Origin: Desulforhopalus sp.
GTDB lineage: Bacteria; Desulfobacterota; Desulfobulbia; Desulfobulbales; Desulfocapsaceae
Assembly (NCBI GenBank): GCA_023231425.1
Contig: JALNVI010000049.1
Location: 1-21,293 of the forward strand
Direction: 5' to 3'
Length of the DNA: 21,293 nt
Shown: one piece after another, positions 7,727 to 15,602 of the stretch
Numbering within the stretch: the stretch's first letter is position 1
Layout: each line of letters begins with the position of its first letter
Notes under the pieces: model-generated
The model's database searches: none
Seen by the model: only the letters and a program-made list of their open reading frames with translations
Told to the model about the DNA's origin: nothing
Translations under genes and position numbers: made by a program

Positions 7727-8028
7727 CTGTATTTCCCCCGTTACTGTGTGCGTCATGTTTCACAATCCATGTGAAAAAAACTTGGGAACAGGTACAGTCA
7801 GTAAAATAGCAAAATGATATACTTTGTTCGCTGCAGTATATTTTTCCTCAGCTGAAAGCCTTCACTGGCAAACGTGTTGCACTTACTGCTTGATTCCCGC
7901 CTTCGTTCTCACACTCACCCCTTATTCTTCCTCACCTTTTATAAAGACAAAAAAGCCGTAATCCGTAAAATCTCCCGCCGGGTTGTGTGATCCATTATTG
8001 AAAACACCTTAATGAAAATTCAATTGAT
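7727..8028. other. Gene-free AT-rich stretch
   Basis: I see no convincing gene, RNA or repeat here. It separates the plus-strand lactate block from the minus-strand block and holds converging transcription ends. Confidence 0.4.
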
Positions 8029-8053
8029 ATAAAGAGAGCATTTAAGAATGCTC
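8029..8053 (-). terminator. Weak intrinsic terminator overlapping the stop of the 205-aa gene
   Basis: On the minus strand GAGCATT-CTTA-AATGCTC (8053-8036) forms a 7-bp stem followed by TCTTTATA. The stop codon TAA (8044-8042) lies in the loop and first stem bases. The U-tract is imperfect. Confidence 0.45.
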
Positions 8054-8659
8054 ACTCTCTTCTCTTCCATGAGTATCTAAAAAGTATCGCTTTTTTAACT
8101 GAAAGCCAGCTGTCAAAGAAATAATATAACTGAACAGGAACAACAGCGTCACTGAGACGCCTTCCATGCCAAAGGGTTGTGAAGGGAGTAAAAAGAGATA
8201 AGGGTGTCCTGAAACGACAGGGAGAACGTTCTCGTTCAGGGTGTCATTCAACCAGGCCATAACCAGAAATATTGGTAAGAGATAGATCAGGACATAACGA
8301 AAATAGTGTTGTGCCAGATAGGTATTAAAATCCTCATCGATGGATTGATCAGCTGAAGTAAACATGGCATCCCTGTTGTTTTTATCAGGAATAACAGCGA
8401 TATTGTCTCGTTCAGCTTTTTGGGCAGCAAACCTTTTTTTAAATATTTTCTCTTTGATTTCAACATCAAGCCACTTGCGAAGAAAAAATGCAAAGAGAAC
8501 AGTACTGACAGCAATAATTACAACCTGTCCACTATAAGGGATGCCAAGGAAAGACATGGTGTCGAGAAAGATGAAAGTAAACAGGTCTCGAACACAGAGT
8601 GTCAGTGGTTGAATTCCCCTGTAAAAAATGTAATCAAGAAGAGTATTCAATAGTTCCAT
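8042..8659 (-). CDS. Three-TM membrane protein, possibly DUF106/EMC3-like (Oxa1 superfamily)
   Basis: This 205-residue protein has a first hydrophobic helix at about residues 45-62 (VVIIAVSTVLFAFFL), a charged coiled-coil-like segment (RKWLDVEIKEKIFKKRF...AQKAERD, about 62-85), a second helix near 122-138 (YVLIYLLPIFLVMAWL) and a third near 170-190 (VTLLFLFSYIISLTAGF). The order TM1, cytoplasmic coiled coil, TM2, TM3 is the layout of DUF106/TMCO1/EMC3-type members of the Oxa1/YidC insertase superfamily. The assignment rests on topology only; I see no diagnostic motif. A strong terminator lies just upstream (8698-8732), so it should have its own promoter, which I could not identify. Confidence 0.7.
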   Translation of the reverse strand: MELLNTLLDYIFYRGIQPLTLCVRDLFTFIFLDTMSFLGIPYSGQVVIIAVSTVLFAFFLRKWLDVEIKEKIFKKRFAAQKAERDNIAVIPDKNNRDAMFTSADQSIDEDFNTYLAQHYFRYVLIYLLPIFLVMAWLNDTLNENVLPVVSGHPYLFLLPSQPFGMEGVSVTLLFLFSYIISLTAGFQLKKRYFLDTHGREESEHS

Positions 8660-8697
8660 AGATCTACGGTTCCATAATGTATTGTTTGCATTGCAAG

Positions 8698-8732
8698 AAA
8701 AAATAAGGGTGAGAGTCTGCTCTCACCCTTAT
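8698..8732 (-). terminator. Strong rho-independent terminator downstream of the TSUP gene
   Basis: On the minus strand, a perfect 13-bp stem ATAAGGGTGAGAG / CTCTCACCCTTAT (8732-8720 and 8715-8703) with a four-base loop is followed by six T residues (8703-8698). It ends transcription coming from the TSUP exporter gene. Repeat copy D stands between that gene's stop and this terminator. Confidence 0.85.
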
Positions 8733-8733
8733 C

Positions 8734-8881
8734 GGGAACATCGAATAATCGCCCATCTTCTTCGTTACAGTTAAAAAAGTATCCTCGGAGGTAAGTATCA
8801 GGCTCCGATATCAAAAGCCCTGCGATAAATTTCCTCCTGCGCCTCGAATATGAACGAAATACAAGCTGTTTCAAGGTCCTT
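8734..8881 (+). repeat. MITE-like repeat, copy D (internally deleted)
   Basis: It begins GGGAACATCGAATAATCGCC and ends ATGAACGAAATACAAGCTGT plus TTTCAAGGTCC, matching copies A and B. The central core (ACAAAGCGAGGAACGAGACG) is missing: TCCTCGGAGGTAAG remains where the other copies have about 23 further bases. The left flank TTAT(C) and right flank TTAC are close to the TTAT duplication of copy B. Confidence 0.75.
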
Positions 8882-8907
8882 TACTGGCGGAACTTGCTGA
8901 CAGTCCC

Positions 8908-10596
8908 TTAACGCATGAACCAGATGAGTCCGGTGTAATCCAGACAGGTCAGGATTAAGGCACCGGCCAGAAGACGCTTCAGAAAAATCTCAGGCATCTT
9001 TTTCTGAAGTTTTGGTCCTATCAGACCACCGCACATGGCACCGGCTGCGATCAGGGCGGCCATAATCCAGTCAGGCTGGTATCCCATCATAACATATTTT
9101 GCAATGCCACCAACCGAAGTGGAAAAGGCACCTGCCAGGGCAATGGGTACTGCCAGATACATGGGATAGCCCACCATGGTGGTCATAAAAGGCATGAACA
9201 TGAACCCGCCCCCCACACCAAAGGATGAGGCAATAATACCCATGACAATACCACCAAAGAGCATCAGCATTGGTTTGGCAATAAATGTCTCACCCCAGAA
9301 CCGCATTTCAAATTTAATGGGATTAAATTTATCAAATTCAATGGAGCCAATTTGCATGGCCTTTCCTGATTCTTTGGATTCTTTCACTGCTGCATTAAAC
9401 TTCTGGACAATGGCCTTCATTGCCTTTTTCTTCTCAATGGAACGGGGTAGCGATTCAATATACAATTTGATACCGATAACCAGACATATTATTCCGAGAT
9501 AAAATTTAAATGCTGCAAGATTCAGATATTTTGCTGAGAGTGGCGGTCCAATAAAAAAGGCACCAATAACGATTCCCAAAGCAAATGGAATAGCTACCGG
9601 ATAGGCGAAGCGTTTTTCTTTAAAATAACTGAAGAGCCCACTAATAGGAGAACAAAGAGTGAGAAACAGGTTGGTGGGTTTAATGGTGTTACCAGCGTTG
9701 ATACCAACAGGACCATTTGTACCAATGGCAGTAATCTGGAAAGCTGCGGTAAACAATCCACCGGCAGCACCCATGATAACGAAAAGAATACCGATGATAA
9801 AGGCACCAAGAAAGACAACCAGGGGGTTCATGTACACATTGGCTGTTTTAAAGAAGTATCCTGATTTCTCAATGCTAAAGGTGTTAATCTTCTGGCCGTT
9901 CACATAAACCGCCATTATCGTGTCAGGGTAGAGGTTTTTGTAAGGAGAAAGAGTAACTGAGAACTTTCCTGTGGCCTTGTCCAGTTGCAGAGAGACCCCA
10001 TTATTCCAATGCTCGGGCTGGGCAGTATAATCAGTCATGATCATCCGGGCATTACCGCCAGTACTGGGCTTTTCCTTCACAATGGTGTTCATTCCGAACT
10101 CATTTTCATGAGTGAAGGTGAGCATTTTCCATTGACTTTCACTGTTGACAGGTCCCATCATGGCCTGTACCGCAGGATCAATATCACCCCATGCCTTAAT
10201 TTTGTTTACCTTGACATTATACTTGAATGGCGGGAAAGCAAATATGCCTGAAGTCTGGCCTTTGGCAGAGACTGTTGGCGTCGCCAGTTTTTCTGGACTG
10301 CTTGTAACCACGTAAAAAGATGCAGGGATGGCTGTATGACCAAAGGCATTTTTTCCCTTTTCCCCATTTATCAATCGAGCTTTTTCTTTGGGACCAAGGG
10401 CATCTTTTGCAGAAAATAACTTGTCGGTAGAGACAACCACAAAGAGTTCCTGGCCGGGATCAATAGTACCTTCAACCCCGATGGCCTCCCCTTCCTTTAC
10501 CTTATCGGCACTTAATGTGGCCTGAGTGGCCATTGCATTGCTGCTTACAAACACTCCGCCTGCAATAACAATAAAAAGCAGTAAAATTCGTTTCAT
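8908..10596 (-). CDS. TSUP (TauE/SafE) family exporter with a large periplasmic N-terminal domain
   Basis: A 562-residue membrane protein, about twice the size of a minimal TSUP permease. Residues 1-23 are a signal sequence ending AMA. Residues 24 to about 255 form a soluble, presumably periplasmic domain of unknown fold. From about residue 256 the TauE/SafE permease follows, in two halves joined by a charged loop (about 390-450). The second half has GVGGGFMFMPFM, the glycine-rich signature that the first half keeps as MGAAGGLFTAAFQITAIGTN. Family members export sulfite, sulfoacetate or other small anions; the substrate here is unknown. AAGGAAGGAAT precedes the ATG. It follows the broken sensor gene by 45 bases, so it may be the last gene of the Mo-enzyme operon. 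Confidence 0.88.
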   Translation of the reverse strand: MKRILLLFIVIAGGVFVSSNAMATQATLSADKVKEGEAIGVEGTIDPGQELFVVVSTDKLFSAKDALGPKEKARLINGEKGKNAFGHTAIPASFYVVTSSPEKLATPTVSAKGQTSGIFAFPPFKYNVKVNKIKAWGDIDPAVQAMMGPVNSESQWKMLTFTHENEFGMNTIVKEKPSTGGNARMIMTDYTAQPEHWNNGVSLQLDKATGKFSVTLSPYKNLYPDTIMAVYVNGQKINTFSIEKSGYFFKTANVYMNPLVVFLGAFIIGILFVIMGAAGGLFTAAFQITAIGTNGPVGINAGNTIKPTNLFLTLCSPISGLFSYFKEKRFAYPVAIPFALGIVIGAFFIGPPLSAKYLNLAAFKFYLGIICLVIGIKLYIESLPRSIEKKKAMKAIVQKFNAAVKESKESGKAMQIGSIEFDKFNPIKFEMRFWGETFIAKPMLMLFGGIVMGIIASSFGVGGGFMFMPFMTTMVGYPMYLAVPIALAGAFSTSVGGIAKYVMMGYQPDWIMAALIAAGAMCGGLIGPKLQKKMPEIFLKRLLAGALILTCLDYTGLIWFMR

Positions 10597-10641
10597 ATTC
10601 CTTCCTTTTTGGGTCAGTTAGTTAACAAACTTTTTTAGACA

Positions 10642-10914
10642 TCACTTTATTTTGACAATCTTGGCATCACCGACATAATTACGACCTTCAAATCCGGTCA
10701 TACTTGTCATTTTTTCCGTCAGGAGCCTGATTTCTTTAAGGTTCCTGATGATCGTACTCATGTTATCGATGACTTCCTGTTCCTTCAAATCTTCTTCAAG
10801 GAGTTGAGCAGTTCCCAGGGCGGCAAACAATGGTGAGTTTATTTCGTGGGCAACAGTTCCTGCAAGCTCCACAATTCCCTGAAGCTTTACCCGCTCCAGT
10901 TGTTCTTCTTCCAG
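10642..10914 (-). pseudogene. HisKA tail severed from the GAF-GAF-PAS sensor by an in-frame TAA
   Basis: Reading on in the same frame after the TAA at 10917-10915 gives LEEEQLERVKLQGIVELAGT, then the phosphoacceptor H-box VAHEINSPLFAALG and a short helical end (NYVGDAKIVKIK, stop at 10642). No HATPase domain follows, which is typical of a class of short delta-proteobacterial GAF/PAS-HisKA proteins ending in a YVGDxKI-type tail. Without the TAA, sensor and HisKA would be one protein of 552 residues. The GTG at 10872 could in principle restart translation, but no good Shine-Dalgarno is seen. Confidence 0.7.
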
Positions 10915-12300
10915 TTATCTTTTGGCCGTAATATCACGTATCACCTCAATCACATATTCAATTTTTCCATCCGGTCCCAGTATAGGTGAAGCGGTACGCT
11001 CACACCAGTTCACCCTGCCGTTATGGATGGTCTTGTGGGTAAAGGCAGCACTCTTTTCAGTTTTCAAAACCTGGCTTATCGGACACTCTGCTATAGTACA
11101 ATCCTGACTATGCCAAAGGGTATCATAGCCACAGCCTAGAAGCTCTGTTTCGGAGCGGCCCATCTCCTCCTGTAAAACCTTGTTCACTAATACCAGATGC
11201 TTTTCCTTATCAACAACCAGGAGTTGCGGCCTGATACAATCCAGAATATTTGTCAGAAAATGCTCATTTTCCTCAATCTGGTTAAAAAGCAGAGTAATTT
11301 GTTGATAGGTCCTGGCGTTACGGATGGCAACACCCCCAACCTCTGCAGCAGTGACCGCAAAGTTGATTTCACTGCTGGTAAAAAAACGAGATGTATCTGA
11401 AAGTATCCGCAGCACCCCGATAACTTCAGACCTTGCTTTAATGGGTACGGAAAGTAGAGATTTAATCCCCTCCTTTTCCATGTTTTCTTTGTAGAAAATG
11501 CGGTCATCCTGGCTCACATTATAGATGGAAACCGGAGAACCGGAGAGGGCTGCCTTTACGTTCTTTTCATTCTCCACATGGCCCCGCTGCAGATAGGTCT
11601 CTGACAGTCCATGGGATGCGACTAAATCTAACTGGTTATTTTTGGGTTGTAAAAGACGAATAGTACAACCCTTGCATCCCAGAGACTGGGGGAGACGTTT
11701 GGCTATGCTGTCAAGGATTGCCGACAGGTCGAGACTGGAATTGACGAGAGTAGAGATCTCCTGCATCTCTTTCATGAAATCCACCTGGTTTCCCATCTCG
11801 TTGAACATCCTGCTGTTGGAGATGGCAATGCCAACCTGTTCACCAAGGGCCATTGAGAAAGAAATTTCGTCGGCCGTAAAAATCCGTTTTTCCCGGGTCA
11901 GGAGACGAAGCATTCCAATAATTGAGTCTTGAAAAATGATGGGCAGGGTGAGGACGGATTTTACGCCCTCGCCCTGCACCAGTTCCTGATCATGGTAATC
12001 AGCCTTCAGATCCATATCGGTTTTGGCGACCGGATACCCGGAACGGATCATCTCCATGGTCTCTTCTGTATCAATACTGAAACGGGAGAGGTACTCCACA
12101 GACAGGCCATGGGCAGCACCCATGACAAACTGATCGGTCTCGGAATCAAGGAGACGAATGGTCGCCGCGTCCACTGCCATGAGATCAGGAAGACTGCGAA
12201 CGATGGTATCCATCACCTGCTGATGATCAAGGACCATGGCCGTCAGTTTGGTTACCTTCTGAAGGACCTTGAGATATTTCTGTTCCTGTAACAAGGGCAT
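10915..12300 (-). CDS. GAF-GAF-PAS sensory protein (probably prematurely terminated sensor kinase)
   Basis: It has 461 residues before the stop. Two GAF domains are visible: about residues 25-165 (AATIRLLDSETDQFVMGAAH, GVKSVLTLPI, VGIAISNSRMF) and about 185-335 (CTIRLLQPKNNQLDLVASHG, GIKSLLSVPIKA, GGVAIRNAR). The repeat suggests an internal duplication. A PAS domain follows (about 345-460) with a cysteine pattern, SQDCTIAECPI (C401 and C406), and the usual VIRDITAKR end. PAS domains with such cysteines can sense redox state or metals; that is inference. The normal continuation into HisKA is cut by TAA. It starts 18 bases after the Mo-enzyme stop with a modest AGG Shine-Dalgarno, so it is in the same operon. 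Confidence 0.85.
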   Translation of the reverse strand: MPLLQEQKYLKVLQKVTKLTAMVLDHQQVMDTIVRSLPDLMAVDAATIRLLDSETDQFVMGAAHGLSVEYLSRFSIDTEETMEMIRSGYPVAKTDMDLKADYHDQELVQGEGVKSVLTLPIIFQDSIIGMLRLLTREKRIFTADEISFSMALGEQVGIAISNSRMFNEMGNQVDFMKEMQEISTLVNSSLDLSAILDSIAKRLPQSLGCKGCTIRLLQPKNNQLDLVASHGLSETYLQRGHVENEKNVKAALSGSPVSIYNVSQDDRIFYKENMEKEGIKSLLSVPIKARSEVIGVLRILSDTSRFFTSSEINFAVTAAEVGGVAIRNARTYQQITLLFNQIEENEHFLTNILDCIRPQLLVVDKEKHLVLVNKVLQEEMGRSETELLGCGYDTLWHSQDCTIAECPISQVLKTEKSAAFTHKTIHNGRVNWCERTASPILGPDGKIEYVIEVIRDITAKR

Positions 12301-12318
12301 GGACCTGTTTGGCTTTGA

Positions 12319-15168
12319 TCAGATTTTTTCTATTCTGGTCTTGATATATTTCAGGGGCGGTGTCGCCGTCCACTTGCAGGCTGTATTTGGCCGTAAGAGC
12401 ATATTGGTGTTAAAGCCCTTGTACTGTGGATACTTGGGATCCCCTTCAAGACCATACTTATGGCCAAAGCCTCCGGCAGTTGCGAGTACACCCTGGCGAA
12501 TTCCCCAGGTGACTTTGGCTGTTGCCTCAACAGAGTTCCATGGTGAACTGATCTTCACTGCGTCACCATCAGCAATTCCCAGCTTTTTTGCATCCACGTA
12601 GTTGATCCATACCGGATTACTGCCGCAGGCCTTCATCAGGGAGACGTTCCAGAAGGTGGACGTGTGTTCATGTTCGAGCACCCGAAAAAATCCAAGGACC
12701 ATCGGGTGGTCATCATCCGGTTCAAGCTCCGGCCAGTCTTCCCAGGGGGTTTTGTAGTCGGGAAGGCCATCCACTCCATTTTTTTCAGCCAGAGGATTGA
12801 TGAAGTTGTACTTGCCGGTCGTTGTGTTTCCGGATGAACCGTATCCGGCTGGCGGGTTCATAGACCCCCATTCCTTATATTTGTAAAACTCCTGCTTATC
12901 CGTGATGTGATACCCAACCTTGCGTAACTCTTCCAGGGTAATGGGCTGATTCCTGAGCTGATTTTCCAGGAACTCATCTTCATTCTTCCAGTTGAAGAAC
13001 TCCCCGTAGCCCAGCCGTTTGGCAATCTCCTGAAAGATGGAAACAACAGACTTTGAATCATACATAGGTTCAATGGCCCGCTGAAACAGCGAGATAAAGG
13101 AATCATACATCCAATCGGCAACGACTCTGCTTTGTTCGAGATAGGTGCAGTCGGGCAGAACCACGTCACAGAGTTCGGTGGTGTTGGACATATAACAGTC
13201 AATGGAACAGGAGAATTCCAGCTTTTCGATGGCTCGTTTTATTGAGGGCTCACTGCCGCTGGACATAACCGGGTTACCAAAGTAACAAAGCATGGCCTTG
13301 AGTTTGCCTTCATCTACATCTTTTTCAAAATAGCCAGGAATCCAGCCACTCCAGAGGTGTCCCTTATCAAGTTTGGTTTTGGGTTCATTATTGGGTGGCT
13401 TAGGCTGATCATCGCTCCAGGCGGAGGCGAGTTTTTTCTTACGGACAAGGGCTGGTCCACCAGGGGCATCAAAGGTACCCATCAGACCGTTCATGGCCAT
13501 GAGTGCCTGGGTGGCGTGGAGGGTGTTCGCTCCCTGGCTGACCCCGGTCCAGCTGTTGGTTCCTACCGCGGGGGCTGCAATGGCAAATTCCTGGGCCAGA
13601 CGGGTAATGGTGCCTGCTGAAATGCCACAGATCTCGGCAGCCCATTCGGGGGAACGGATGATACCGTCCTCTTCACCCATGAGGCGTTTTTTGAAGGCCT
13701 CAAAGCCATAGGTCCATTTTTCAACAAACTCTTTATCGTAGAGATCTTCTTTGACCAGCACATAGCACATGGCCATGGCCATGGCACCATCGGTTCCGGG
13801 CTTAATGGCAATCCACTCCGAAGCAATCTCGGCAGTCTCACTGCATCGGGGATCGATTACCACCAGCTTGCAGCCACGCTTAACCGCCTTTTTCAGATCA
13901 GCAACTTTTCGCTGTCCGGCAGAGGTTGCCAGTTCGTTCATCCCAAAGAGCATGATAAATTCTGAATTTTCATAATCAATCCAGGGGCGCTTATCGCTAA
14001 AATTTTTTTCATTTGCCATACGTGCCGGATTGTCGCACATTTGACGGTGAGTCACCTTGTTTGGGGTTCCGTAGGCAGACATAACCGCTTCGTGACACCA
14101 GCTGTTGAAGTCATTGCCCCGGTGAAAGCCAACTTCTGAGGGGTTGATCCGTTTCAGATTCTTCACGGTAAGGTCAAGAGCCTCTTCCCAGCTTGCCTTG
14201 CGAAATCTACCGTTCTCTTTGATCAATGGACTTTTCAGCCTGTAGGCAGAGTACGTGTTATTATGGGCGTTTCCGCCTTTAATACAGAGCCTGCCAGCAC
14301 CCTTCGGGTCCCCGGGGAGTCCCTTGCAACCAGTGATGATATTGTCTTTAACCCGCAATTCCTGCCCACAGAGGCCCAAACAGATGAAACAATGGGATTT
14401 GACACTTTTTGCCTTTTCCGGTGCAACTGCGCCCTCGGCAAGAGTTGTGTATTCCTCACCAAGTTCCAATGCTGCAATGGCCGAACTCATCTGTTCCAGG
14501 ATAAATTCATAGGCTTCATCAGTGGCCTGCTGGGACAGCATGGCAAAGCTGAACATTCGCTCATGGAAGAGAAAACTCATGGTGATCTCTGCCAGACCTC
14601 GATAAAATGCAGTCCGGGTGGCACTGGTGAGCACTGCTGAAAACTCTACGACCCAGCCCATGAGATGATTGCGCAGAAATTCGAACTCAGCTTCCTGACT
14701 TATATCATTACAGGATGCCTGTTCGGCAAAATAACGCATGAGTTCGAGTTCCACTGCGATATGGTCGTCCAGATCAAGATATTCTTTATTTTTGTGCAGG
14801 CCGGCTTTATTCAAGACTTCGCGAATTTTTACCACCGGTTCCTGCATCACCAGTGGGTCCCGTGTGGAATAACAGGACTCATAGGGAAATGCGGGATTAT
14901 TGCCTGCATTCAGAAAAAGATCGGCATATTCGTAGCGGAGTTCGTTAAAAACGTTCTCTGCCGATGAAGACTCTATGCTTCCGCACATTCGCCCCAGACC
15001 GGAGCAGAAATCCTGAATAGTACATCTTTCCTGGAGTTTTTTTATCTGGTCAAGAAAGGAACTTTCTCCCATCTTTTTGATAAGCCACAGAGGAATTTCG
15101 TCGCGATAGAGGGTGGAAAGAAACTGATAGATTTTGGCTCGGGCCAAATTTTTTACTTTAATATCCAT
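12319..15168 (-). CDS. TorD-like chaperone domain fused to a [4Fe-4S] Mo/W-bisPGD oxidoreductase
   Basis: This is a 949-residue fusion. Residues 1 to about 215 are a TorD/NarJ-type maturation chaperone: YEYADLFLN...PYESCYS, then DHIAVELELMRYFAEQ and EFLRNHLMGWVVEFSAVL. From about 258 comes a DMSO-reductase-superfamily enzyme with a C260-x2-C263-x3-C267-x27-C295 cluster motif, KRGCKLVVIDPRCSETAE, TELCDVVLPDCTYLEQS and a C-terminal molydopterin-binding domain. The metal ligand is probably C378 (THRQMCDNPARMAN), which aligns with the ligand-bearing segment of acetylene hydratase-like enzymes; C358 is an alternative. There is no Tat signal and no partner Fe-S or membrane subunit, so it should be cytoplasmic. 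I start at ATG 15168, behind AAGGTG; a GTG at 15177 would add three residues. The substrate is unknown. Confidence 0.88.
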   Translation of the reverse strand: MDIKVKNLARAKIYQFLSTLYRDEIPLWLIKKMGESSFLDQIKKLQERCTIQDFCSGLGRMCGSIESSSAENVFNELRYEYADLFLNAGNNPAFPYESCYSTRDPLVMQEPVVKIREVLNKAGLHKNKEYLDLDDHIAVELELMRYFAEQASCNDISQEAEFEFLRNHLMGWVVEFSAVLTSATRTAFYRGLAEITMSFLFHERMFSFAMLSQQATDEAYEFILEQMSSAIAALELGEEYTTLAEGAVAPEKAKSVKSHCFICLGLCGQELRVKDNIITGCKGLPGDPKGAGRLCIKGGNAHNNTYSAYRLKSPLIKENGRFRKASWEEALDLTVKNLKRINPSEVGFHRGNDFNSWCHEAVMSAYGTPNKVTHRQMCDNPARMANEKNFSDKRPWIDYENSEFIMLFGMNELATSAGQRKVADLKKAVKRGCKLVVIDPRCSETAEIASEWIAIKPGTDGAMAMAMCYVLVKEDLYDKEFVEKWTYGFEAFKKRLMGEEDGIIRSPEWAAEICGISAGTITRLAQEFAIAAPAVGTNSWTGVSQGANTLHATQALMAMNGLMGTFDAPGGPALVRKKKLASAWSDDQPKPPNNEPKTKLDKGHLWSGWIPGYFEKDVDEGKLKAMLCYFGNPVMSSGSEPSIKRAIEKLEFSCSIDCYMSNTTELCDVVLPDCTYLEQSRVVADWMYDSFISLFQRAIEPMYDSKSVVSIFQEIAKRLGYGEFFNWKNEDEFLENQLRNQPITLEELRKVGYHITDKQEFYKYKEWGSMNPPAGYGSSGNTTTGKYNFINPLAEKNGVDGLPDYKTPWEDWPELEPDDDHPMVLGFFRVLEHEHTSTFWNVSLMKACGSNPVWINYVDAKKLGIADGDAVKISSPWNSVEATAKVTWGIRQGVLATAGGFGHKYGLEGDPKYPQYKGFNTNMLLRPNTACKWTATPPLKYIKTRIEKI

Positions 15169-15182
15169 TATATGCACCTTTT

Positions 15183-15569
15183 TTAGACACTCATAGCACT
15201 TTTATTGCCTCGTGACTTCAGGACTTTTTCAACTTTTTCTTCCAGCTCATCACGGTCAATGGGTTTAACGCAATATTCATCAGCACCAAGGCTGATTGCC
15301 TCACGTGCTGTTTCAACGGTAGGGTAACCGGTGAGCATAATAGTCTTCATGGCTGGCTGTGCCTCTTTCAAAAAACCCAGCACTTCAATGCCGCTCATTT
15401 TCTCCAGTTTGATGTCGAGAATAGCGAGATCAATCTTGTTTTTCCTGGCATAGGCTATAGCCTCATCTTCATCAGTAAAACTGTGTACGGTATGTCCTTT
15501 TTTGGAAAGAATTTTCCCGATCAGTATCGTTGCGTCCTGTACATCATCCAGAGATAATATCTCAGCCAT
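15183..15569 (-). CDS. Single-domain response regulator (CheY-like receiver)
   Basis: It has 128 residues and consists only of a receiver domain. Acidic residues D8-D9, phosphoacceptor D52 (LAILDIKLEKMSG), T80 (TIMLTGYP) and K102 (YCVKPID) are all present, so phosphorylation should work. There is no output domain. It lies between the membrane kinase and the Mo-enzyme gene, with a Shine-Dalgarno AAGGAAGA, and is probably phosphorylated by that kinase. It may act as a phosphate sink, a relay to the sigma54 regulator, or a direct modulator of the enzyme or kinase. Confidence 0.9.
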   Translation of the reverse strand: MAEILSLDDVQDATILIGKILSKKGHTVHSFTDEDEAIAYARKNKIDLAILDIKLEKMSGIEVLGFLKEAQPAMKTIMLTGYPTVETAREAISLGADEYCVKPIDRDELEEKVEKVLKSRGNKSAMSV

Positions 15570-15602
15570 TAGATCTTCCTTCTTGTGTAGTTTTTTCCAC
15601 CA

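Noticed and set aside
12319..15168. Identification of the Mo/W enzyme as acetylene hydratase
   Set aside because: The likely Cys ligand segment is similar, but the Asp next to the Fe-S cluster that is essential in acetylene hydratase is Leu here (CFICLGLC), and the N-terminal chaperone domain is extra.
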